The translations under genes were made by a program, and so were the position numbers. This document shows, piece after piece, positions 1-6,211 of a stretch of DNA of 6,211 nt (position 1 is its first letter; each line of letters starts with the position of its first letter). This DNA comes from an uncultured bacterium. Lineage in GTDB: Bacteria; Verrucomicrobiota; Lentisphaeria; Victivallales; UBA1829. The notes beneath the pieces were generated by a model. The model had not been told where the DNA came from and did not search any database. It saw only the letters and a program-made list of their open reading frames with translations. The stretch is from contig URNE01000153.1 in assembly GCA_900549045.1 (NCBI GenBank), positions 1-6,211 on the forward strand. The letters are read 5' to 3'.

Positions 1-473
1 TGGAAATCCTTTGCCGGATACCAGTCCGCAATGGCTTTCGCATCAATGAAACACTCAGGCTTCATCCAGTCTGCATAGGTCTTGCGGCACTCGATTACCA
101 GCTCTGCTTCGGCGATTGCAGGAGCGGCGACACTCTGTGCGGCCTCGGCAGTCAGCCCCGTCTCCTTGAACTTGTCGAACTGCGCACCCGATTTCGAACC
201 GAAAAACTTCAGAGCATCCTTCCACTCCGGTCCGAACGCGCTCAGCGTGAAGCTGTCGCCATTCTCCAGAAACGGGAGCGTATGGCGCTGCGGGCGGACC
301 ACGACCATTGCAAACGGCTTCCCCCAGAGCGTGCCGAAGGATCCCCAGCTGATCGTCATGCCGTTGTACTCTCCCTTCGCGAAATCGCCTGCGGAAAGAA
401 TGAACCAGCCTGTGTTGAAAATCTCAAACGGCCGGGCTTTGAGCTCGGAAAAGGTGATTGGTGTGCGTTTCAT
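1..473 (-). CDS. Flavin reductase family protein (FMN-binding split barrel), partial
   Basis: My reading of the minus strand from the ATG at 473-471 stays open to the window edge for 157 codons, beginning MKRTPITFSELKARPFEIFN. It matches the flavin reductase/flavoredoxin family (Flavin_Reduct fold), which binds FMN and passes electrons between NAD(P)H or another donor and flavin in the cytoplasm. Recognisable family segments are WFILSAGD (about residues 23-30), NGMTISWGSFGTLWGKP (37-53), VVVRPQRHT (57-65), FTLSAFGPEWKDAL (75-88), the GSKSG turn (92-96), and ECRKTYADWMKPECF near residues 128-142. The G-[ML]-T-I-S-W and RPQR segments are where relatives of this family contact FMN. Family members are usually about 190 residues, so roughly 30 C-terminal residues lie outside the window. 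No signal peptide. The gene begins one base after the A2M stop codon, so it is probably co-transcribed. Electron donor and substrate cannot be told from sequence. Confidence 0.9.
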   Translation of the reverse strand, partial: MKRTPITFSELKARPFEIFNTGWFILSAGDFAKGEYNGMTISWGSFGTLWGKPFAMVVVRPQRHTLPFLENGDSFTLSAFGPEWKDALKFFGSKSGAQFDKFKETGLTAEAAQSVAAPAIAEAELVIECRKTYADWMKPECFIDAKAIADWYPAKDF

Positions 474-474
474 C

Positions 475-3400
475 TTATTTCTCCTTGATTTTGATGATCA
501 TGTCGTTGGAATTGGCGCGCAGAGCCGGGGCGTAGACGCCGCGTCCCGTCGCGGGAAGGGCGGTATAGGAACCGTCAAACCGTGCGCGGATGCGGTAGCG
601 GATCGCGCAAACGCCGCGCGTCAGATTGCGCAGATAGAAGCGCGGACCCGCCGTCCGGAACTCCGCATAGATTGACGGCAACCGCGAAATATAGCCGCTT
701 TTCGGATTCACGTACTCAAAACCAGCGGGCAGGTGGTCCGCAAATTCGGTGTAGTCATAATCGTTTTTCGCGGACGGGATCAGCTCCACTTCCACAATGT
801 CGCCAGGTTTGACGGATGAGAGATCGTTGAGCGGAATCCGTTCTTCCGCCTCGCGGCGCACGGAAACGGAGTGTCCGAAGCGGTCTGGAATTGTTCCCTT
901 GCTCTGCGCCGGAACAATCAGCCAGAAACGCCGCTGAAGGGTCAGCTCAAGTCCGGCGGAGGATATGCGCTGTTCGCGCGTGAAATACGAAAGCATTCCA
1001 TAATACATAACCGCACCGTTTCCCATGCAGGATATCTCCAGTTTGTGCGTGCCGGGAAGCAGCAGTTCCGCCGGAACAACCGCGCGGAAATCTTTCTTCC
1101 AGAGATTTTCTTCCGTAATGCGGAACGAAGACACCGTCAATCCGTCAATTTTGACGGATACTTCATTGTCCGGGGCTCCCTCCCCTGAAATTTGAATGTA
1201 CCGGGCGAGCACCCCGACAGCCTCCCCGAGAGCCCGCAGGGAAGTGCGCGACGGAGCGTTGCGCAGGTTGATCGTCAGATAACGCGCCACAGCTTCCGTC
1301 AGACGGCTCTCAGGTTCCGTGCGCAGCAGCAGTTCAAGATATGCCGCCTGAGCAGCCGTTTCGTTTCCGCTCCAGCTGAAGCGCCATGCCGTCGGGATAT
1401 TGAGATACGCGGTTCCCAGTTGTTCCTCACGCCGCAGCAAACCGGAAAGTTCCTTCAAAATGGTTTTCTGTTCCGCTGAACCGTCCTCAAGCGCGAGTCC
1501 AAGTGTTGCCAGACCGAGCGGGGAAAGCTGTTCCCGCTGGTTGAAGACCAGCTTTTCAAGCTCCGCCGAACGCTTCCCCGCACGCGCCAGAGTGCGCAGC
1601 AGCAGAGCATTGGAATCCCGCGCAAGGAACTTGGCGGATGCGGCACGCCGCCGCGCTTCGGCTTCAAGCCACGCTATGCCGCGCGAAAGTACGTGGGCGT
1701 CAACCTCACCGCGCCTCATCTCCTTCGCATCAAGCAGGGCATTGACGACCGTAGCCGTGGTATCCGCCCAGGAATATTCGCCGTGACCGCTGAACCATCC
1801 CCAGCCGCCGTCGGAATTCACCATTCCCTGAATCATTTTGAGTGAAGATGCTATCACGCGCTCCATACTTTTTTCCAGGCTGACGGGCTTCGCGGAAGAG
1901 CGGTTGAATTTTCCATAAATCTCCTTCCGGACGTCCGCGCGGCGGAGCGCGGTTTCAAGCGGAATATTCATTTTCCGGAATGCTTCCGCCGCCTTCAGTG
2001 CAGGCAGAAAACGCGTGACTACGCCGAAAACATTTTCCGAGTCGTCCGTCAAAAGTGACGGGAGCAGATCAACCATGGCAACCGCCGCTCCGGGAGCGAA
2101 ATCAATCGCAAGTTCAGCTCCTCCGCGAATCTCCGAAGGAACTGTGCAGCAGATTGTCGCTGTCTGATTCTGAATCCGTCCGGCAAACGGCACATGCTTC
2201 TGAATGCCGCGAACCTTTACCGGAAGAGAGAGCGAAACACCGTCCGCCAGTTTTCCGTCAATGCGGACTGTCAGGGCAGGCTTTGCCACCCCTTCCCGCT
2301 CCGCGCGGATAAGGAAGGGCAAAGTCACCGATACATCCGGCTCGACAGTGACGGTCCGGCTTTCGGAAATGACGGATATCTCTTTCCCCTGAACTGTTAG
2401 TCCGACATTTGCGCGGACAGACTGTTTTGAGTAGTTGTGAACCACCGCAAGCACATCTGCCGTATCACCTTCCGTCAAAAATGACGGCATCTCAAGACGT
2501 GCGATGATCTCTTTGGAAACCACGAATTCCGCCCTCGCCTCGCCGACGCTGCTGCGCTTGCCGATGCTCCATGCGCGGACCACCCACGAGGTCAAATTGT
2601 CCGGAACCGGAACCATCACGCGAACCCTTCCGTCACTGTAGAACTCATGCTGTCCGATCCAGAAAATGCTGTCGGCAAAATCGGAACGGATAAACGCCTC
2701 ATCCGTCTCCGGCGCCGCCCCCATGCCTTCCGCCATCGGCGCCGCAGAAACCGCTTTTGATTTATACATCACACTGTTCGATCTCAACGACCCGCCCACA
2801 TCGCTCATATCAGAATAGACAACGGGATTCCAAAAACCGAAAAATCTCCGCATTTCATCTTCGGAGTAAGGCCATAAATCTGCAAGTATTCCACTCCGCA
2901 GATTCAAATAGAAGAACCGCTTCCAGCGCCAGAAGAACTGCTGAATCGAAGGAATGTTGTTCCCCGCAACAGCCTCCAGGGACTTGTCGTAAACCGTCAA
3001 GGCGAACACTCCGGAAACGGGCTTGCCGTTCAGATCCGTTATCGTCAAATCCACCGGAACCGTGGTGCGCGGACGCGCCGGCTGTTTCGGAACGCTCAGC
3101 TTTACATTCAGCATGCGCTTTTCCGGCGGAATGCAGATCTGTTTCGTCACATGATGAACCGTGCCATTGCGAATGGTGGCTGCGGCCGTGAAAATATTCG
3201 GCTGGTCCGCTTCCGTTACTTTATGCATGACAAGAGCGGAATAACCTTTCAGCTTCAAATGGCGCATCGTTTTGCCCAGGTAAAAATAAACATCGGCATT
3301 CGGACGGTTGGCGGAAATCAGAATCTTCACCGTTTCGCCAGGCCTATATATCGGCTTGTCGAGCGATATTTCTATCGGAAGTTCGGAGAACATGCCTTCC

Positions 3401-6189
3401 GCACCGTTATCTTCGGTGATGCGGACAATACACGCGGCGGAGTCTTCACCGCCATCCTTTCCGCGAAACTCCGCAACCGCGCGGTAAACGCCGGCAAGGT
3501 TCGTCACAAATGACGGAGTATCGCCGTTTTTAAATGAAATAGAGCGTAAAACCGGTCCGTCATTTTCATATTTCAGGTTGTCGGAAAGTTTTGCTCTATA
3601 CAAACGGATCACGCCGATACCCTCCACCGGCTTTCCGTTCGGATCGACGGCCTCCACTTTCAGCGTTGTCACTTCATCCGGCCGGCGGAAGCCGTTGACC
3701 GCGTAAACAAACAGCTTGAACGGTTTTGCCGCCGCAATCAGCGAACCGGAAGCGGAAACGACTTTGCGGGAGGAATCCGTCACATCCGCCTTGACGGCAT
3801 AACGGTAATTCCGCTCTTTCCGGTCCGCGGAAAGCTTCGTCGGAATGCGAATGGAAAACGTTCCGTCCGCCGCGGTTTTTCCGGAAAATTCCGTTACAAC
3901 CTCGCGGTCGGAATACCATGGCAGGCATTTCCAGAGATAACAGGTCGACGGCAGTTCGTAGCCGTTGCCGTAAAGCCAGGAGAAGGGGGAAACAAGCGGA
4001 ATGTAGCTCCCGGAAACCTCACGGGTCACCGTTCCTTTCACCTCCGCTCCGGGAACGGGTGCGCCGAAGTAATAATCCGCACGAAGCGTCGCCGTCACCG
4101 TTTCGCCGATACGGACCGGTTTCGAGGGAATGTCGAGTTTCACCTCGTATTCCGGCTTCTTATACTCTTCCACGCGGAACGCAACGCTGCCGAACTGCTC
4201 CGCTTCGATGCCGTAATGCCCGAGCGCCGCCTCTTCCGGAACCGTAAACCTGCCGGAAAACGCCCCTGTTTCGGGGCTGACGGGCATTTTTGACTTATAG
4301 AAAATCTTTCCACGCGGCTCGCGGACCTTAACCGTCACAAACGACGGATACATTTCCGTCATTTCCGTATAGGAAGCAAGACGAATGAAACCGGAAAATT
4401 TCACTGTATCCCCCGGTTTGTAAATCGGACGGTCGGTCAGCATGAATGCGCGAGAACGCGCGTCAATGACCGGATTTCTGCTCGATACCGGACTCCATCC
4501 GCTGTAGAACGCATATTTTCCGTTGAACTCCGCGAACGCCCAGAAACGATTCATCTTCTTTTCCAGCGGCACATCAATTGATCCGTCATTTGCGGAAATG
4601 ACGGAGAAATCCTTCGTCACAATCCGGACTCGTCCATGTTTTTTCATTTCCTCCGGATTTCTCGAATAGACGGTGCGGAAGAAACGGAAATCAACCTTTT
4701 TTCCGGCAACCGGGGCGCCGTCCGATGCACGGTTCAAAAGCAGTTTCGGATCCATCATGTTTGAATTGGTGAGGGTAAACATGTAATCCGTCATCCAGAC
4801 AATGATCTGACTGGTATTGCCGTCTTTGAGAGCAACGGTGACAAGCCACGCTCCGGCGTTTTTCAGCGGCAGCGGAATCTTTGTTTCCGTTTCCGCATGA
4901 CGCGGCAGGGGATTGAGTTTCAGCGGAATCTTCGCAATCACGGGTCCGATCACGCCGGAATATTCCTTCTGAAGACGCGGAACGGGAAGCGAATAAAGAT
5001 CGTAAACCTCGCTTTTCTGCGGTTTTGAGTGTGCGGCAAGCAAAGCTTTCATCAGCTTCGCTTCGTCAATCCGCTGAACAGAAACCTCTCCGGATCTGGC
5101 GTTCCGGAAACAGAATTTAAGTTCGGGTTCCCTTCCTGCGGGAAGAATGCGGAGAGACTCAAGCGAACCGAAATTGCCGGAAATCTGCCGCACAAGCTCC
5201 TTGTCGCCGGCGCGGCGCGCCATCTCCAGAGCCTTATCCATCTGTCCGCGTCCGAGGTAAATATCCGTGAGAGTCCGCCAATCCTTCAGCTTTTTGCAGA
5301 GCAAAATAAAATTGTGTTCATCGGGCATCCGGAAACGCAGAATGCCGTTGGCAAGCCGCGCGATCGTTTCGGAATCGGAAAGAGTTTCAAGAACCCGGCG
5401 GCTTTCCGCATCGATTTGCTTCATCTGAAACTGACTGACAAGAAAATCAGCGTAAATCTTATCCGCCGCAGTGTTTTTCCGGTCATGCGCGAGCTTGCGG
5501 AAAAACTGAAAACGTTCCCCGTCGTTTGCCGCATCGTCATATGATTTCGGAGTATTGTAGAAAGCCGGAAGGCCGTTTTTGCCAACCGGCGGCCAGGAAC
5601 GGGAAGGACTCCATCTTGTCTCTTCGTAATCGGGCAGAGAACCGAGATCCGTCTTCTGCTGAAGTTTCCATGAGTTGCAATCATTCCGTCCGGTAAACCA
5701 GAGCGCGGCGAATTTCGCGTAAAATTCCGCCGGAAGCGCATCCGGATTCCCACGGTAAAGGCGATCGAACAGACGCAACAGCCGGACGCGGTCGCGCTCC
5801 GCGCAATCCAGATACACACCGTATCCGCCACGATTGTATCCGCGCGTAAAACTTTCACCGATACGGTATCCGTAACTTGGAATCACTCCCGCTTTGTCGT
5901 ACAGAGCAAGAACAACCGGCACGCTTTCGGCATATTTTGCACGCACGAGTTCCAGCAGAAAATCAAACTCTTTCGGTTCATTCATCAGGGAGAGCCGCCG
6001 AAGCGCGGACACGAGATTTTCCGCATTCTGTTTTTCCGTGGTTCCAGTGGGAGGATTCAGCAGAAGTTTTTTGTAATGCAGATAATTCTCCGTTCCGCTT
6101 TCCGCCGCAACCGGGCTGATCACAGGAGCATCCAGAGCGGATACATTCACCGCCAGAGAAAAAAGCAAGGGGAGCAGCAGGTATTTCAT
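475..6189 (-). CDS. Secreted bacterial alpha-2-macroglobulin family protein lacking the thioester
   Basis: Large A2M-fold protein of 1904 residues, predicted to act in the periplasm or at the cell surface; thioester-bearing relatives trap foreign proteases. Residues 1-18 form a Sec signal peptide (MK, then a Leu-rich core, cleavage after VSA18). There is no lipobox Cys, unlike the E. coli YfhM lipoprotein. Residues about 30-345 look alpha-helical and are not recognised. MG-type domains follow: about 350-470, 470-575, the MG2 domain 580-675 (TDRPIYKPGDTVKFSG), further MG domains to about 930, and a bait-region-type domain 938-1070 (LDKPIYRPGETVKI). A variable Ala/Met-rich linker (about 1071-1165) leads to the A2M core at 1168-1260 (PDNLTSWVVRAWSIG, MPSFLTEGD). 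The alpha-toroid domain spans about 1360-1665 (SDGGWGWFSG at 1459-1468), then a C-terminal MG domain at about 1745-1900 (GDIVEVEL, ALPATGRGVYAP). The CxEQ thioester is absent: no Cys lies between 1348 and 1721. Start supported by AAGGAA upstream and by the signal peptide. Family call is firm; protease trapping is not. Confidence 0.96.
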   Translation of the reverse strand: MKYLLLPLLFSLAVNVSALDAPVISPVAAESGTENYLHYKKLLLNPPTGTTEKQNAENLVSALRRLSLMNEPKEFDFLLELVRAKYAESVPVVLALYDKAGVIPSYGYRIGESFTRGYNRGGYGVYLDCAERDRVRLLRLFDRLYRGNPDALPAEFYAKFAALWFTGRNDCNSWKLQQKTDLGSLPDYEETRWSPSRSWPPVGKNGLPAFYNTPKSYDDAANDGERFQFFRKLAHDRKNTAADKIYADFLVSQFQMKQIDAESRRVLETLSDSETIARLANGILRFRMPDEHNFILLCKKLKDWRTLTDIYLGRGQMDKALEMARRAGDKELVRQISGNFGSLESLRILPAGREPELKFCFRNARSGEVSVQRIDEAKLMKALLAAHSKPQKSEVYDLYSLPVPRLQKEYSGVIGPVIAKIPLKLNPLPRHAETETKIPLPLKNAGAWLVTVALKDGNTSQIIVWMTDYMFTLTNSNMMDPKLLLNRASDGAPVAGKKVDFRFFRTVYSRNPEEMKKHGRVRIVTKDFSVISANDGSIDVPLEKKMNRFWAFAEFNGKYAFYSGWSPVSSRNPVIDARSRAFMLTDRPIYKPGDTVKFSGFIRLASYTEMTEMYPSFVTVKVREPRGKIFYKSKMPVSPETGAFSGRFTVPEEAALGHYGIEAEQFGSVAFRVEEYKKPEYEVKLDIPSKPVRIGETVTATLRADYYFGAPVPGAEVKGTVTREVSGSYIPLVSPFSWLYGNGYELPSTCYLWKCLPWYSDREVVTEFSGKTAADGTFSIRIPTKLSADRKERNYRYAVKADVTDSSRKVVSASGSLIAAAKPFKLFVYAVNGFRRPDEVTTLKVEAVDPNGKPVEGIGVIRLYRAKLSDNLKYENDGPVLRSISFKNGDTPSFVTNLAGVYRAVAEFRGKDGGEDSAACIVRITEDNGAEGMFSELPIEISLDKPIYRPGETVKILISANRPNADVYFYLGKTMRHLKLKGYSALVMHKVTEADQPNIFTAAATIRNGTVHHVTKQICIPPEKRMLNVKLSVPKQPARPRTTVPVDLTITDLNGKPVSGVFALTVYDKSLEAVAGNNIPSIQQFFWRWKRFFYLNLRSGILADLWPYSEDEMRRFFGFWNPVVYSDMSDVGGSLRSNSVMYKSKAVSAAPMAEGMGAAPETDEAFIRSDFADSIFWIGQHEFYSDGRVRVMVPVPDNLTSWVVRAWSIGKRSSVGEARAEFVVSKEIIARLEMPSFLTEGDTADVLAVVHNYSKQSVRANVGLTVQGKEISVISESRTVTVEPDVSVTLPFLIRAEREGVAKPALTVRIDGKLADGVSLSLPVKVRGIQKHVPFAGRIQNQTATICCTVPSEIRGGAELAIDFAPGAAVAMVDLLPSLLTDDSENVFGVVTRFLPALKAAEAFRKMNIPLETALRRADVRKEIYGKFNRSSAKPVSLEKSMERVIASSLKMIQGMVNSDGGWGWFSGHGEYSWADTTATVVNALLDAKEMRRGEVDAHVLSRGIAWLEAEARRRAASAKFLARDSNALLLRTLARAGKRSAELEKLVFNQREQLSPLGLATLGLALEDGSAEQKTILKELSGLLRREEQLGTAYLNIPTAWRFSWSGNETAAQAAYLELLLRTEPESRLTEAVARYLTINLRNAPSRTSLRALGEAVGVLARYIQISGEGAPDNEVSVKIDGLTVSSFRITEENLWKKDFRAVVPAELLLPGTHKLEISCMGNGAVMYYGMLSYFTREQRISSAGLELTLQRRFWLIVPAQSKGTIPDRFGHSVSVRREAEERIPLNDLSSVKPGDIVEVELIPSAKNDYDYTEFADHLPAGFEYVNPKSGYISRLPSIYAEFRTAGPRFYLRNLTRGVCAIRYRIRARFDGSYTALPATGRGVYAPALRANSNDMIIKIKEK
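481..486 (-). promoter_or_regulatory. Shine-Dalgarno of the flavin reductase gene, inside the A2M gene end
   Basis: On the minus strand the junction reads AAGGAG-AAATAAG-ATG. The AAGGAG is a strong ribosome binding site 7 bases before the ATG at 473. It also encodes the final Lys-Glu codons of the A2M protein, whose TAA stop (477-475) lies within the spacer. This site decides the start of the downstream gene and suggests that ribosomes finishing the A2M reading frame could reinitiate there. Confidence 0.85.
1141..1158. repeat. Palindrome TCCGTCAA-TT-TTGACGGA
   Basis: Perfect inverted repeat with 8-bp arms and a 2-base centre, inside the A2M gene (codes S-V-K-I-D-G, residues 1678-1683). It contains the CCGTCA-N4-TGACGG arrangement shared with four other sites. 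A third CCGTCA copy sits immediately to its left at 1134-1139. Confidence 0.7.
2046..2061. repeat. Palindrome CCGTCA-AAAG-TGACGG
   Basis: Inverted repeat with exact 6-bp arms and a 4-base centre. On the minus strand it encodes P-S-L-L-T (residues 1377-1381), just before the position where A2M relatives carry the thioester motif. Confidence 0.65.
2472..2487. repeat. Palindrome CCGTCA-AAAA-TGACGG
   Basis: Inverted repeat with exact 6-bp arms and an AAAA centre. On the minus strand it encodes P-S-F-L-T (residues 1235-1239), in the A2M core segment where relatives commonly have a P-x-F-L-x-E-G-D motif. Confidence 0.65.
3501..3516. repeat. Imperfect palindrome TCGTCA-CAAA-TGACGG
   Basis: Same layout as the other palindromes, with five of six arm positions paired. 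The right half is part of an exact AAATGACGGA decamer (3508-3517). It encodes P-S-F-V-T (residues 892-896) in an MG-type domain. Confidence 0.55.
4332..4347. repeat. Imperfect palindrome CCGTCA-CAAA-CGACGG
   Basis: Same layout, five of six arm positions paired, with the same CAAA centre as the site at 3501-3516. It encodes P-S-F-V-T (residues 615-619) in the MG2 domain, so the pentapeptide recurs in two non-homologous contexts with nearly identical DNA. Confidence 0.55.
4351..4368 (-). repeat. Tandem 9-bp duplication encoding T-E-M-T-E-M
   Basis: On the minus strand ACGGAAATG occurs twice in direct succession, giving residues 608-613 (TEMTEM) in the MG2 domain. The junction contains an exact copy of the recurrent decamer TCCGTCATTT (4355-4364, plus strand). 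It looks like a small in-frame slippage duplication. Confidence 0.6.
4582..4605. repeat. Perfect inverted repeat, 10-bp arms with a 4-base loop
   Basis: TCCGTCATTT (4582-4591), a GCGG loop, then AAATGACGGA (4596-4605). The arms are exact reverse complements, so the DNA or the mRNA could form a stable hairpin. It lies within the A2M coding sequence, where it encodes S-V-I-S-A-N-D-G (residues 529-536). Each arm is a copy of the decamer that recurs elsewhere in the window. There is no U tract after it, so it is not a terminator. Confidence 0.75.
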
Positions 6190-6198
6190 AAAAAAAAG

Positions 6199-6204
6199 TT
6201 CCTT
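6199..6204 (-). promoter_or_regulatory. Shine-Dalgarno of the A2M gene followed by a T8 tract
   Basis: On the minus strand the leader reads GAAGGAAC, then eight T, then ATG. AAGGAA is a good ribosome binding site with 9 bases to the start codon, which supports the start at 6189. The entire gap apart from one C is a homopolymer (positions 6190-6197). The promoter must lie beyond the right edge of the window, since only 22 bases of upstream sequence are present. Confidence 0.8.
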
Positions 6205-6211
6205 CGTATTT

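Noticed and set aside
82..675. Plus-strand open frame of 197 codons
   Set aside because: It lies antisense to the flavin reductase start and the A2M end, has no family resemblance, and crosses the junction of two well-supported minus-strand genes.
1134..1158. CRISPR-like array from three CCGTCA/TGACGG units
   Set aside because: Units are only 6-8 bases, in mixed orientation and without regular spacers, all inside a coding sequence.
3700..4300. Repeated TTTTCCGG/CCGGAAAA strings
   Set aside because: They encode the common F-S-G pattern of macroglobulin domains with preferred codons and always in the same frame, so protein and codon usage explain them.
4582..4605. Rho-independent terminator
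   Set aside because: The stem is good, but no T tract follows on either strand and it lies in the middle of a coding sequence.
5029..5544. Plus-strand open frame of 171 codons
   Set aside because: It is entirely antisense to the A2M coding sequence. Its composition is that of a shadow frame and it shows no recognisable motif or ribosome binding site.
5421..5858. Minus-strand open frame of 145 codons in another frame
   Set aside because: It overlaps the same-strand A2M frame, whose continuous domain homology leaves no room for it.

Overview
The window carries two genes, both on the minus strand and read from right to left, packed almost end to end. A very large secreted protein of the bacterial alpha-2-macroglobulin (A2M) family (1904 residues, complete) fills about 92% of it. 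One base after its stop codon starts a flavin reductase (FMN-binding split-barrel) gene, which runs off the left edge of the window. No RNA gene, insertion sequence, CRISPR array or phage feature is visible, and no gene-free stretch exceeds 22 bases.

Layout: positions 6190-6211 hold the ribosome binding site of the A2M gene, with an unusual run of eight T between it and the start codon. Positions 475-6189 are the A2M gene: Sec signal peptide, alpha-helical N-terminal region, a chain of macroglobulin (MG) domains, a bait-like linker, the A2M core, an alpha-toroid (thioester-type) domain without the thioester, and a C-terminal MG domain. Positions 1-473 are the 5' part of the flavin reductase, whose Shine-Dalgarno lies inside the last codons of the A2M gene. 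This layout predicts one transcript and possible translational coupling. A functional link between a periplasmic A2M and a cytoplasmic flavin protein is not obvious; shared transcription may be all there is.

Organism: base composition is moderate, roughly mid-50s % GC by eye, with good Shine-Dalgarno sites, so a Gram-negative bacterium is likely. The architecture (helical N-terminal region plus a full MG chain, no lipobox, no neighbouring pbpC visible) resembles A2M proteins of the Planctomycetes-Verrucomicrobia-Chlamydiae group, for example Lentisphaerae/Victivallis-like bacteria. That placement is an inference with low to moderate confidence.

The most unusual signal is at DNA level. The hexamer TGACGG (either strand) occurs about 28 times by hand count, against roughly 3 expected for a random hexamer. 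The decamer AAATGACGGA occurs six times, in several different reading-frame contexts. Five sites have the inverted arrangement CCGTCA-N4-TGACGG (two with one mismatch), and four of these encode the same pentapeptide P-S-[FL]-[VL]-T in four unrelated domains of the protein. This suggests a short palindromic DNA word that is abundant in this genome and tolerated inside coding sequence. Its role is unknown.
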